A stretch of DNA of 64,000 bases from Mycolicibacterium monacense (GTDB lineage: Bacteria > Actinomycetota > Actinomycetes > Mycobacteriales > Mycobacteriaceae): the NCBI RefSeq assembly GCF_010731575.1, contig NZ_AP022617.1, positions 1,860,001 to 1,924,000 of the forward strand, given 5' to 3'. The notes under the pieces were generated by a model. It saw only the letters and a program-made list of their open reading frames with translations. It was not told the DNA's origin and ran no database searches. Numbering within the stretch: position 1 is the stretch's first letter; the number at the start of each line of letters is the position of its first letter. This document shows, in pieces, positions 42,974 to 51,584 of this stretch. The translations under genes were made by a program, and so were the position numbers.

Positions 42974-43858
42974 GTGCCAGAAACAAGCAGTGATGCCCAG
43001 GGGTTGACGCCTCACTTCGAGGATGTCCAGGCGCATTACGACCTGTCCGACGAATTCTTCCGGCTGTTCCTCGACCCGACGCAGACCTACAGCTGCGCCT
43101 ACTTCGAACGCGACGACATGACGCTGGAAGAGGCGCAGCTCGCCAAGATCGACCTGTCACTGGGCAAGCTCGGGCTGCAGCCCGGGATGACCCTGCTCGA
43201 CGTGGGCTGCGGCTGGGGCGCCACGATCAACCGTGCGCTCGAGAAGTACGACGTCAACGTCGTCGGCCTGACGCTGTCGCGTAACCAGCAGGCGCACGTG
43301 CAGCGACTCCTGGACAACCAGGCCAGCCCGCGCAGCAAGCGGGTGCTCCTGCAGGGCTGGGAGCAGTTCGACGAGAAGGTCGACCGCATCGTGTCGATCG
43401 GCGCCTTCGAACACTTCGGGCGTGACCGCTACACCGACTTCTTCAAGATGGCCTACGACGCGCTGCCGGACGACGGCGTGATGATGCTCCACACCATCAT
43501 CAAGCCGAGCGACGAGGAATTCGCCGAGCGCGGACTGCCGCTGACGATGAACAAGCTGCGCTTCTTCAAATTCATCATGGACGAGATCTTCCCCGGCGGT
43601 GACCTGCCCCAGGCGCGCGCCGTCACCGACCACGCGACCAAGGCGGGCTTCGAGGTCAAGCTCGTGCAGCCGCTGCGCCTGCACTACGCCAAAACGCTCG
43701 ACATCTGGGCGGCCGCGCTGGAGTCGCGTAAGGACGAGGCGCTCGCGCTGCAGGGGCAGGAGGTCTACGACCGGTACATGAAGTACCTGACCGGTTGCGC
43801 CGACCTGTTCCGCGAGGGCTACACCGACGTCGCGCAGTTCACCCTGACCAAGGGCTGA
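42974..43858 (+). CDS. Mycolic-acid cyclopropane/methyltransferase
   Basis: A 294-residue SAM-dependent methyltransferase of the CmaA/MmaA/PcaA family that modifies meromycolate double bonds. The opening HFEDVQAHYDLSDEFFRLFLDPTQTYSCAYFE is the family signature; SAM binds at LLDVGCGWGAT (about 70-80). YDVNVVGLTLSRNQ and VSIGAFEHFG are also typical. The paralogue identity (cis/trans cyclopropane or methoxy route) cannot be read. GTG 42974 gives the usual length. It overlaps nothing; agmatinase converges 1 base away. Confidence 0.92.
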   Translation: MPETSSDAQGLTPHFEDVQAHYDLSDEFFRLFLDPTQTYSCAYFERDDMTLEEAQLAKIDLSLGKLGLQPGMTLLDVGCGWGATINRALEKYDVNVVGLTLSRNQQAHVQRLLDNQASPRSKRVLLQGWEQFDEKVDRIVSIGAFEHFGRDRYTDFFKMAYDALPDDGVMMLHTIIKPSDEEFAERGLPLTMNKLRFFKFIMDEIFPGGDLPQARAVTDHATKAGFEVKLVQPLRLHYAKTLDIWAAALESRKDEALALQGQEVYDRYMKYLTGCADLFREGYTDVAQFTLTKG

Positions 43859-43859
43859 G

Positions 43860-44897
43860 TCACCGGGCGGGCGGACCGGGCTGGGCACCCGCGGCGTCGC
43901 GCCTGCGGGCCGCCATCCCGGCCAGCGCTTCGAACACCACCCGGTGCGCGGCGTTGACGGTCAGTTCGGCGTGGTCGTAGGCCGGTGCGACCTCGACGAC
44001 GTCGACACCCGCCACATCGTGCTCGTAACAGAGCCGCCGGACCATCCGGAGTAGGTCCGCGCTGGTGATGCCGCCCGGTTCCGGGGTCCCGGTGCCGGGG
44101 GCGTGGGCGGGATCGAGGACGTCGATGTCCACGGAGACGTAGAGCTTGTCGGCCTTGGCGAGCGCCTCGGCCACCGCGTCGCGCATCACCTCCTGGAAGC
44201 CGCGCTCCCAGATCTCCTGCATGGTGTGCCAGGTCATGCCCTGTTCGAGCATCCACTCGAAGGTGTCCTGCGGCGGCCAGTAGCCGCGCAGCCCGACCTG
44301 TACGAAGTGGGTTCCGGGGACCGCACCCGATTCGATGAGCCGCCGCATCGGCGTGCCGTGACTGGCCAGGTTGCCCTCGATGGTGTCGGCGGTGTCTGCG
44401 TGGGCGTCGAAATGCACGATGCCGACGTTGCCGTAGCCGTGCACATCGGCGACCGCGGTGGCTGCCGGCCACGTGATCGAGTGGTCACCACCGAGGACGA
44501 CCGGCACGATGCCGCGCGACGCGACCGCGGCCACCCGCTCGCGGATGTTGGCGTGCGACACCTCGGTCTGACCGTGCGGACAGTAGGCGTCGCCGAAGTC
44601 GACCACCTCCAGCCAGTCGAAGATCTCCAGCCCCAGATCCATGTGGTACGTGCCGGGTTCGTACGCCGTCGCCCGGATGGCGCGCGGCCCGAACCGCGCG
44701 CCCGGGCGGTTGGTGGTCCCCACGTCGAACGGCGCACCGACGATCGCGACGTCGGGCCGCCACGAGTCCAGTTGGGCGGTCTCGGTCAGGAACGGCCGAT
44801 GACCGAAAGTGGCCATCCCCGAATGGGGCAGGTCGAGTTGCTCGGCCATTCCCGGCGGGAGATCCCGTTGCGGCTCGCGGTCGTGCGCATGGCCCAT
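43860..44897 (-). CDS. Agmatinase/ureohydrolase-family protein
   Basis: A 345-residue binuclear-manganese ureohydrolase. Metal motifs are GGDHS (136-140), HFDAHADT (163-169) and SVDIDVLDP (255-263; Asp257, Asp259). It is probably agmatinase or guanidinobutyrase, releasing urea from a guanidino compound. The length and the insertion after HADTADTIEGN fit mycobacterial homologues. Substrate choice is not readable. Confidence 0.92.
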   Translation of the reverse strand: MGHAHDREPQRDLPPGMAEQLDLPHSGMATFGHRPFLTETAQLDSWRPDVAIVGAPFDVGTTNRPGARFGPRAIRATAYEPGTYHMDLGLEIFDWLEVVDFGDAYCPHGQTEVSHANIRERVAAVASRGIVPVVLGGDHSITWPAATAVADVHGYGNVGIVHFDAHADTADTIEGNLASHGTPMRRLIESGAVPGTHFVQVGLRGYWPPQDTFEWMLEQGMTWHTMQEIWERGFQEVMRDAVAEALAKADKLYVSVDIDVLDPAHAPGTGTPEPGGITSADLLRMVRRLCYEHDVAGVDVVEVAPAYDHAELTVNAAHRVVFEALAGMAARRRDAAGAQPGPPAR

Positions 44898-44937
44898 GGG
44901 CAGACGCTACCGCCCGCTGCGACGGATCGTGCGGCGA

Positions 44938-45357
44938 TCAGCCGGCGGTCAGCGCGCTCCGCAGCCAGTCCGGGATCGCCCGCTTGGCCCAGTCGGACGT
45001 CGACACCACCACGTAGACGTTGCGGCCCGTCACCGCGGTCTGCTTGCCGCCACCCGCGTCCTGGCGCGACACCGCGAAGCCGAGGGTGAAGCTCGTCGAG
45101 CCGACGCGCTCACAGTGCACCGCCACCCGCACGTCGTCGCGCCAGCGGACCGATGCGGCGTAGTCGATCTCACTGTGGACGACCTGGAAATCCAGGCCGG
45201 TGGCGATCAGATCGGGATACGCGACCCCGATGTGGTCGAAGAACGCCGTGCAGGCCTCGTCGAACCAGGTGAGGTAATGACCGTTGAAAACCACGCCCTG
45301 CTGGTCGATCTCGGCGTAGCGCGGCACGACCGGCATCGAGAAAGCCGCTGCACTCAC
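44938..45357 (-). CDS. YbgC/FadM-like acyl-CoA thioesterase
   Basis: A 139-residue hotdog thioesterase. EIDQQGVVFNGHYLTWFDEAC (about 16-36) is the 4HBT active-site segment with the D/Q..G..N pattern. It hydrolyses acyl-CoAs. GTG 45357 overlaps the stop of the upstream gene (GTGA), implying coupling with the DUF5994-like gene. Confidence 0.9.
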   Translation of the reverse strand: MSAAAFSMPVVPRYAEIDQQGVVFNGHYLTWFDEACTAFFDHIGVAYPDLIATGLDFQVVHSEIDYAASVRWRDDVRVAVHCERVGSTSFTLGFAVSRQDAGGGKQTAVTGRNVYVVVSTSDWAKRAIPDWLRSALTAG

Positions 45358-45821
45358 AAGGCGGTGTCGTCCTGACGTTCGCCGGCGGCGGCGGGTTCCC
45401 GGTGGGTCAGCCGCCGTAGCAGCGCGACTCCGATCGACTCCCGCCCACCGTCGACGGTGTCGAGGACCGAGCGCGCCGCCGGGGGCGGTACGTGCGCTCC
45501 GATCACGTAGAGCAGCGCATCCCTGGAATGCGAGCCGACGAGGTAGATCGTGTCGTTGGCGACGAGCCGGTAGGCGTCGACGGCCACGGCGTGGTTGCGG
45601 TGGATGACCCGGCTGGGGGCCGACTTCCACGAGGAGGGGTCGTACACCACGCGACGGATCGGTCCGATGAGCCGGCTGAGCACCGCGACCAGGTCGGGGA
45701 GTTCGTCGCCGAGGTCCGCGCTGCGCGGCCACCAGGCGCCGTCCACCGCACCGGGAATCTGCGCCCTGTCACATATGGTCAACCGGCCGGAACCGGGTGA
45801 AGCCGGATCGCTGGGCGTCAT
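45354..45821 (-). CDS. DUF5994-like protein
   Basis: A 155-residue soluble protein resembling the actinobacterial DUF5994 family: DGAWWPRSADLGDELPDLVAVLSRLIGPIRRVVYDPSSW is typical. It has no known function; some genomes carry several paralogues. It overlaps the thioesterase by GTGA. ATG 45821 gives family length. Confidence 0.75.
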   Translation of the reverse strand: MTPSDPASPGSGRLTICDRAQIPGAVDGAWWPRSADLGDELPDLVAVLSRLIGPIRRVVYDPSSWKSAPSRVIHRNHAVAVDAYRLVANDTIYLVGSHSRDALLYVIGAHVPPPAARSVLDTVDGGRESIGVALLRRLTHREPAAAGERQDDTAL

Positions 45822-45974
45822 CGAAGACGCTCCCGTCACTTTTCGCACATCGCAGACGGCAACCGGAGAACGGACACGCGACGAACCTACGACCGGTCGA
45901 GCATAACCCTCGGCGGTCGCGCGACCCTCCCACCCCGAGGGCCGCGGCGGGCGTGCGGCGGGCAGACTGACCGC

Positions 45975-46910
45975 GTGCAACTCGTCTCGATCGACGACAT
46001 CCGCGCGGCGGCCGCACGTATCCGCGACGACGTCCTGCGGACCCCGCTGATCCCCGCGGCCTGGGCCGGAACGCTGTGGCTCAAACCCGAGAACCTGCAA
46101 GCCATCGGGGCGTTCAAGGTTCGTGGCGCGTTCAACGCGATCGCCCGACTGGATCCGGCTGTCCGGGCCCGCGGCGTGGTGGCGTACTCCAGTGGCAACC
46201 ACGCTCAGGCCGTCGCGTACGCGGCCGCCCGGTACGGCATCTCGGCGCACATCGTGATGCCCGAGGAGACGCCGCGGATCAAGGTCGACGCGACCCGCGC
46301 GCACGGCGCCGACGTGGTGCTGTGCGCCGCCGGCCGGCGGGAGGCGGTCGCCGCCGAGGTCGTCGAGCGCACCGGCGCGGTGCTCGTCCCGCCCTTCGAC
46401 CACCCCGACATCATCGCCGGCCAGGGGACAGCGGGGCTGGAGATCGCCGAGGACCTGCCCGACGTCGAGCACGTCTTCATCCCGGTGAGTGGCGGAGGGC
46501 TGGCCTCCGGCATCGGCACGGCGATCAAGGCGCTGTGCCCGGGTGCGAGGGTGTACGGGGTGGAGCCGGAACTGGCGGGCGATACGGCCGAGGGTCTGCG
46601 GCATGGGCACCGCGTGGACTGGTCGATCGAAGACCGCAACCGCACCATCGCCGACGGCTTGCGCTCGCAGCCGTCGGACCTGACGTTCGCGCACCTGCAG
46701 CGGGTGCTCGACGACACCGTCACCGTCACCGAGGACGAGATCCGTTCGGCCGTGCGTGATCTGGCGCTTCGGGCCCATCTGGTCAGCGAGCCCAGCGGGG
46801 CGGTGGCGCTGGCCGGCTACCGCCGGGTGGCACCCACCGGCCGGGCCGTGGCGGTGGTGTCGGGCGGCAACATCGAGAGCGCCCTGCTGCGGGAGATCCT
46901 CGCGGGCTGA
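45975..46910 (+). CDS. Threonine/serine dehydratase-like PLP enzyme
   Basis: A 311-residue fold-II PLP enzyme. Lys48 in IGAFKVRGAFN forms the Schiff base; SSGNHAQA (about 75-82) binds substrate carboxylate, and SGGGLASGI (about 174-182) holds the phosphate. It lacks the ACT regulatory domain, so a catabolic threonine/serine dehydratase or serine racemase is likely. Start GTG 45975. Confidence 0.92.
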   Translation: MQLVSIDDIRAAAARIRDDVLRTPLIPAAWAGTLWLKPENLQAIGAFKVRGAFNAIARLDPAVRARGVVAYSSGNHAQAVAYAAARYGISAHIVMPEETPRIKVDATRAHGADVVLCAAGRREAVAAEVVERTGAVLVPPFDHPDIIAGQGTAGLEIAEDLPDVEHVFIPVSGGGLASGIGTAIKALCPGARVYGVEPELAGDTAEGLRHGHRVDWSIEDRNRTIADGLRSQPSDLTFAHLQRVLDDTVTVTEDEIRSAVRDLALRAHLVSEPSGAVALAGYRRVAPTGRAVAVVSGGNIESALLREILAG

Positions 46911-46942
46911 GCGGGCCGGTGCGCGCGGCTATCCTCGCGGAG

Positions 46943-47566
46943 GTGACCGCGACCGACGTCTCCCGGGCGGCGCCGCTGCTGCGGACCGCGCTTCGGCTGT
47001 CGATCATCGTGGCCGTGGTGGCGGCCGTGGTCCTGGTCGAACTGACCTCGCGGTCGGGGGTGCTGTGGCGTCTGGTCACCTTCACCTATCAGGCCAACCT
47101 GCTGGCGGCGGGGTTCTATGCGACGACGCTGCTCTCACCGCGCGCCGACACCCGGTCGGCGCTGCGGGGGGCCGTCGTCCTGTACGTCGTGATCGCGGGC
47201 CTGGTGTGGAATCTGTTCCTGACCGACTACAGCATGGGCTACACCCCGGCGAACTTCCTGCTCCATGTCGTCGTGCCGGTGCTGGCGCTGGCCGAGTGGG
47301 GGTTGGCCACCGCAGGCCGGTCGGATCTGCGGTGGTGGCATCCGTGGGCGTGGCTGGCGTACCCGGGCTGTTACGTGGTGATCGCGTTGGCCGTCCTGAA
47401 CCAGGCCGGCCGGCGCGCGCCGTACTACTTCCTCGATCCCGGCAGCGTCGGCACGTTCGCCGTCGGGGTCAACATCGGTCTGCTCGGAGCGATCTTCCTG
47501 GCGCTGGGATACGTCCTGATGGCGTTCGGACGCACCCGGCGGCGCGTGGACCCGGCGCGGGGGTGA
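46943..47566 (+). CDS. Pr6Pr-family membrane protein
   Basis: A 207-residue membrane protein with six helices (FAR-17a/AIG1-like or Pr6Pr group): WNLFLTDYSMGYTPANFLLHVVVPVLALAEW and YPGCYVVIALAVLNQAGRRAPYYFLDP are diagnostic. Function is unknown. TATCCT (46930-46935) ends 7 bases before GTG 46943, pointing to a leaderless start there rather than the longer frame from 46919. Confidence 0.8.
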   Translation: MTATDVSRAAPLLRTALRLSIIVAVVAAVVLVELTSRSGVLWRLVTFTYQANLLAAGFYATTLLSPRADTRSALRGAVVLYVVIAGLVWNLFLTDYSMGYTPANFLLHVVVPVLALAEWGLATAGRSDLRWWHPWAWLAYPGCYVVIALAVLNQAGRRAPYYFLDPGSVGTFAVGVNIGLLGAIFLALGYVLMAFGRTRRRVDPARG

Positions 47567-47692
47567 AACACCCGGGCGTGCGCCGGCGATGTCCATGACG
47601 TGGGGACAAGCCGTAACAGGAAAGGCGCCGTCGAGGCGCGAGGGCGCCGTCGATCGGGAGGGCCGATCCGTCGGCCCACCTACACTGGCCAC

Positions 47693-48442
47693 ATGCTGCG
47701 CATGTTCACGCGATCGGTGCTGGTGATCGCCGGTTCCGTCGCGATCGCGATGACCGGTTCCGTCGCGACGGGTTCCGCGGCGATCAGCACGCCGCCCGCC
47801 GTCACGTCGATCGCACCCGGGACGGGCGACGTCGTCGGGGTGGCGATGCCGCTGACCGTGCGGTTCGCCGCGCCGGTCGACAACCGGTTCGCCGCGCAGC
47901 GGTCGTTGCGGATCACCTCACCGAACACGCCCGACGGCGAGTTCACCTGGCTCAGCGATTCGGTGATGCAGTGGACGCCGACGGGTTTCTGGCCTGCGCA
48001 TTCACCGATCTCGGTGGGTGCGGGTGACTTCATGACGGAGTTCCGCACCGGCGCGTCCGTCGTCAGCGTCGCCGATATCGACGCGTACACCTTCACCGTC
48101 AGCATCGACGACGAGGTGGTGCGGGAGATGCCGGCGTCCATGGGCAAGGCCAAGTTCCCGACACCGCAGGGTACGTTCCGCGTCCTGGGCAAGGAATCCG
48201 TCGTCGTGATGGATTCGCGGACCATCGGCATCCCGCTCGACGACCCCGAGGGCTACAAACTCACCGTGTACGACGCGGTCCGCATCACCTGGGGCGGGGT
48301 CTACGTCCACGGGGCTCCGTGGTCCACCGGCTCGCAGGGCTACGCCAACGTCAGCCACGGCTGCATCAACCTCAGCCCGGACAACGCCGACTGGTATTTC
48401 AACACGGTCGGCATGGGCGATCCGGTCATCGTCCAGGCGTAG
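47693..48442 (+). CDS. L,D-transpeptidase (YkuD)
   Basis: A 249-residue exported L,D-transpeptidase that makes 3-3 peptidoglycan cross-links. Signal sequence 1-30, an Ig-like domain (about 35-120), and the YkuD domain (about 130-249) with catalytic VSHGCINLS: His222, Cys224, plus His206. Size resembles M. tuberculosis LdtMt1-like enzymes. TACACT (47681-47686) lies 6 bases before the ATG, a leaderless promoter. The end overlaps the convergent hydroxylase by 17 bases. Confidence 0.92.
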   Translation: MLRMFTRSVLVIAGSVAIAMTGSVATGSAAISTPPAVTSIAPGTGDVVGVAMPLTVRFAAPVDNRFAAQRSLRITSPNTPDGEFTWLSDSVMQWTPTGFWPAHSPISVGAGDFMTEFRTGASVVSVADIDAYTFTVSIDDEVVREMPASMGKAKFPTPQGTFRVLGKESVVVMDSRTIGIPLDDPEGYKLTVYDAVRITWGGVYVHGAPWSTGSQGYANVSHGCINLSPDNADWYFNTVGMGDPVIVQA

Positions 48443-49100
48443 CGTGCAGGTTCTTCGCGGTCGGTGACGTGGCGACCGCGGCGGGATCGGGACAGGTGCC
48501 GAGCACCCGGTCGGCGGTGCCGGCGCTGGTCACCGTGAACCAGTAGTGCTCGTTCTTGAAGTGGTGCTGCCGGTGGTTGCGCCAGATCGCGCGGTACGCG
48601 GTGGTCTTCGGCCTGTAATCGCTGTGGATCAGATAGTGGCACCATTCGTAGACCAGGCCCAGCACCGTCAGGGACACCAGGAACGTCAGGCCCATGCCGA
48701 GGCGCGGGAACGCGAGCAGCGCCACCGCCAGCGCGACCGGGAGCACCCACATCAGCGCCTGCCATGGGATGAAGATCAGCGAGACGACGCGGGGGTCGAC
48801 GTGGTGTTCGCGGTGTTTGCGCGCGAGCAGCGGGTCCACCCGCAGCCGGCCGATCCGTCGCGGCCGCCAATGCAGGATGCACACGTGCACGACCCATTCC
48901 ACGAGCGGGAAGACCGCCACCATGGCGACCGGGACGAGGATGTCGGTGGCTTGCCAGTCGCCCACGGCCAGGCGGGCGCAGGTGGCGGCGACGAGGGTGC
49001 CCGCGATCAGCCGGGGCGAGGGGTGCCGCCGGAATTCGCGCGCGGCGTCGGCCAGCGTGAACGCCCGGCGGGCGGGCCGGGATGCGTGGTGGGTGGTCAT
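48426..49100 (-). CDS. Fatty-acid hydroxylase/sterol-desaturase-like membrane enzyme
   Basis: A 224-residue di-iron membrane enzyme. Histidine boxes are HVCILH, HREHH (about 95-99), HYLIH and [10 protein letters not shown] (about 178-187), between four helices. This family hydroxylates or desaturates sterols, carotenoids or fatty acids. Its ATG overlaps the stop of the GntR gene (ATGA), so that regulator probably controls it. Confidence 0.9.
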   Translation of the reverse strand: MTTHHASRPARRAFTLADAAREFRRHPSPRLIAGTLVAATCARLAVGDWQATDILVPVAMVAVFPLVEWVVHVCILHWRPRRIGRLRVDPLLARKHREHHVDPRVVSLIFIPWQALMWVLPVALAVALLAFPRLGMGLTFLVSLTVLGLVYEWCHYLIHSDYRPKTTAYRAIWRNHRQHHFKNEHYWFTVTSAGTADRVLGTCPDPAAVATSPTAKNLHATPGR

Positions 49101-49816
49101 CGGGCCTCCAGTTCGCCGAGTGCGTCGAGCAGTGCGGTGGTGGCGGGTTCGAGCAGACGCCTGGCGGCATCGGCGGCCCCCGCCGGATCACGCGCCACGA
49201 TGGCGGCCGTGACGGCGCGGTAGGCGTCGGGTCGACCGACCTCTTCGGCCATCATGGCGGCCAGCGCAGGCAGGGCCGGTTCGTAGGTGGCTCGCAGCGT
49301 GTTGTACATCAGGCGGAACGCGATCGAGTCGGCCCCGTCCACGACGTGGTCCCAGAAGGTGAGCGCAAGTTGTTGCGCGGCAACGGGATCGGTCTCGGTC
49401 AGGAGTGCGTCCACGGTTTCGTCCAGCCGCCCCGCGAGGCTGGGACCGCCGCGTTCGGCAGCCAGTTCGGCGACCTTCGGACCGTTGTGCAACCGGGTCT
49501 CGAGAATGCTGCGGACCACGGTCAGATCGAGTTCGCCGCCGCGCATGAGCAGCCGGGGGAGGAGGTCGAGGCCGGCTGTGCGCCGGAAGTCGCGCACGGT
49601 GGTCGCATCGCCCTGGCGCACCTCGATCAGGCCGGCGCCGGCAAGGCGTTTGAGCGCTTCGCGGATCGCCGGCCGCGACACCCCGAGCACCTCGGCCAAC
49701 CGCCGTTCACTCGGCAGCGTCTGCCCGGGCTGCATCTGCCCGCTGAGCACCTCGGTGACGATCTGGTCGAAGACGTCCTCGGGTACCGAGCGGCGGTTGA
49801 CAGGTTGTAGCGCCAT
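49097..49816 (-). CDS. GntR-family (FadR-type) regulator
   Basis: A 239-residue FadR-subfamily GntR regulator. The winged HTH (about 12-70) has [29 protein letters not shown]; the C-terminal FCD helical domain binds a small acid or acyl ligand. A palindrome TGGTCTGACCA lies 39 bases upstream of the ATG, suggesting autoregulation. It is coupled to the downstream hydroxylase gene. Confidence 0.92.
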   Translation of the reverse strand: MALQPVNRRSVPEDVFDQIVTEVLSGQMQPGQTLPSERRLAEVLGVSRPAIREALKRLAGAGLIEVRQGDATTVRDFRRTAGLDLLPRLLMRGGELDLTVVRSILETRLHNGPKVAELAAERGGPSLAGRLDETVDALLTETDPVAAQQLALTFWDHVVDGADSIAFRLMYNTLRATYEPALPALAAMMAEEVGRPDAYRAVTAAIVARDPAGAADAARRLLEPATTALLDALGELEAR

Positions 49817-49854
49817 GCCACCGAGGATGGCAGGGTCAGTGGCCAGAGGTCAAG

Positions 49855-49865
49855 TGGTCTGACCA
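49855..49865. promoter_or_regulatory. GntR/FadR-type operator
   Basis: TGGTCTGACCA is a perfect palindrome of the FadR-subfamily form (TGGTNNNACCA) between the GntR start and the LpqH-like stop. Confidence 0.6.
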
Positions 49866-49866
49866 G

Positions 49867-50286
49867 TTAGCAGGTCGTGGTGATCTCGTACTTCGCCTCG
49901 GCGGCCCCGGTGGGGTTGTCGGCGAAGGACCCCTTGGCCGTGCCGGTGATCGTGATGACGGACTTGTCGATGGTCGCCTTGCCGTCGCCCACCGTGCCCT
50001 CCCAGTACGCACCGGTGAACCCCTCGAGGTCCCGGATCTCGACGGAGTGTGCGGCGACGTTCTCGCCGGTGGAGACGGAGGCCGAGAAGCCGGGCGTCTC
50101 TTCGCCGAAGTCGGAGATGAGCCACGTCCAGCCGGCCTGGCTGCACTCCACCGGGATCTTGGCCGTCTCCTGACCGTTGACCGACACCTGCGCTGTGCGG
50201 GTGCCCACTGCCGGCTCCGGCGGGCTGCATGCGGAGAGCGTGACGACGCTGACCGCACCCAGCACCACGACGATTCGGTTGTTCAC
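49867..50286 (-). CDS. LpqH-like 19-kDa lipoprotein antigen family
   Basis: A 139-residue LpqH-family lipoprotein. Signal with lipobox LSAC (Cys20), then a beta-sandwich domain with FTGAYWEGTVGDGKATID and ITITGTAKGSF, which match the LpqH fold. Two cysteines (VECSQ and TTTC) pair as in LpqH. Surface location and TLR2 recognition are known for the family. GTG 50286 starts it. The XRE gene lies 40 bases upstream on the same strand. Confidence 0.9.
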   Translation of the reverse strand: MNNRIVVVLGAVSVVTLSACSPPEPAVGTRTAQVSVNGQETAKIPVECSQAGWTWLISDFGEETPGFSASVSTGENVAAHSVEIRDLEGFTGAYWEGTVGDGKATIDKSVITITGTAKGSFADNPTGAAEAKYEITTTC

Positions 50287-50326
50287 GCGCCACCTCTGTT
50301 CTGTTGACTCGGTGTCCCGACTCCGC

Positions 50327-51127
50327 TCACTGCGGACTTCCCTGCGATGCTGACCGGCAAACCAGCGCCGCTGCGGTCGCCTGGTCGGCGGGCAGGAACG
50401 CCTCGATGCTCAGTTCGGCCGCGGTGAGGTCGAGCGCGGTGCCGAACGTCGTCACGGTGCTGATGAACGTCAGCAAATCGCCGCTGTCGGTGCACAATTC
50501 GAGTGGCACGGCCACCGCCGAGGGGTCGGGCGAATCCGCCGACGGCCCGGGATACGTCTCGAGTTCGGCCAGCAGAGCGGTGAGCTCACCGGATCGACTC
50601 GCCGCGACTTCGCGGCGGAGCCGGTCGATGAGATGGTGGCGCCACTGGCCCAGGTTCTTGATCCGCGGCGCCAGCCCCTCGGGGTGCAGCGCCACCCGCA
50701 GCGCGTTGGGCCGCGCCAGCAACGACGGCGCCACACCGTCGAGCAGCACCGCGGCTGCAGCGTTGGCGCTCAGGATGTTCCAGTGCCGGTCCACCGCCAC
50801 ACACGGGTAGGGATCGTAGGCCGACAACACCTTCTGCACCCCGTCGCGCACAGCGGCCATCTCCGGGTGATCGAGGCCGCGTTCGGGATAGACCGGCGCC
50901 AGGCCGGCCGACATCAGCAGGTGATTGCGTTCGCGCAACGGGACGTCGAGCACCTCGGCCAGCCGCAGCACCATGGCCCGGCTCGGTGTCGAGCGACCCG
51001 TCTCCAAGCTCAGGTGACGGGCCGACACGTCTGCCTCGATCGCCAGATCCAGTTGGCTGAGCCGGCGGCGCTGCCGCCAGGTCCGCAACACGTCACCGAA
51101 TGTCGCGGCGGTGTGGGTGGCGGTCAC
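50327..51127 (-). CDS. XRE-family regulator with MmyB-like ligand domain
   Basis: A 266-residue transcription factor. HTH-XRE at about 8-62 (LRTWRQRRRLSQLDLAIEADVSARHLS), then a PAS-like MmyB domain (about 95-245) with DRHWNILSANAAAAVLLDG. MmyB-type regulators bind fatty acids in Streptomyces and usually control neighbouring genes. GTG 51127 is preferred over 51148 by family length. Confidence 0.88.
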   Translation of the reverse strand: MTATHTAATFGDVLRTWRQRRRLSQLDLAIEADVSARHLSLETGRSTPSRAMVLRLAEVLDVPLRERNHLLMSAGLAPVYPERGLDHPEMAAVRDGVQKVLSAYDPYPCVAVDRHWNILSANAAAAVLLDGVAPSLLARPNALRVALHPEGLAPRIKNLGQWRHHLIDRLRREVAASRSGELTALLAELETYPGPSADSPDPSAVAVPLELCTDSGDLLTFISTVTTFGTALDLTAAELSIEAFLPADQATAAALVCRSASQGSPQ

Positions 51128-51236
51128 GGGTCCCAGTGTCGCCCGCACACCGGTCCGCCGCCATTACTTCCGGGGTAATTGCCGCGATTACGCGTCCGCG
51201 CGACAGTGGAGTCGTCCACGACACGAGGAGGACGCG

Positions 51237-51584
51237 ATGAAGACGGCAGGGCAGGAGATCCCCCGGTGGTTGCGTTTCGTGCTGGCGTCGGACCGCGCGG
51301 GGTCGGCCTGGTACATCGGGGCCGGATTCTTCTTCGCGCCCGCGCTGGCGCTGGTGTCGCCGTGGCCGGCGCTCACCGCGGCACTGTGGGTGCTGATCGG
51401 CCTCGCGGGACTGTGGCTCGGCCTGCTCGGCATCGCGATGGCGACCGGCCTGGCGATCGTGTTGCGCTCCAACACCGAGATACCGGAGGACTATTGGCGC
51501 TCGATCATCGACTACCCGGCGACACCTACTGTGCGGCAGGAGGTTTCGCGGCAGAGCCGGTGTAGTCGACCTGCCAGTGTTTGA
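51237..51584 (+). CDS. Small membrane protein
   Basis: A 115-residue protein with two hydrophobic segments (about 23-45 and 48-78) and an N-terminal DRAGSAWY stretch. No family recognised. ATG 51237 has GAGGAGG upstream. Its end overlaps the convergent CYP125 gene by 59 bases. It diverges from the XRE gene, which may control it. Confidence 0.65.
   Translation: MKTAGQEIPRWLRFVLASDRAGSAWYIGAGFFFAPALALVSPWPALTAALWVLIGLAGLWLGLLGIAMATGLAIVLRSNTEIPEDYWRSIIDYPATPTVRQEVSRQSRCSRPASV

Noticed and set aside
47884..47898. AAC-CG-GTT as a further KstR box
   Set aside because: It lies inside the L,D-transpeptidase coding region and lacks the flanking T and A.
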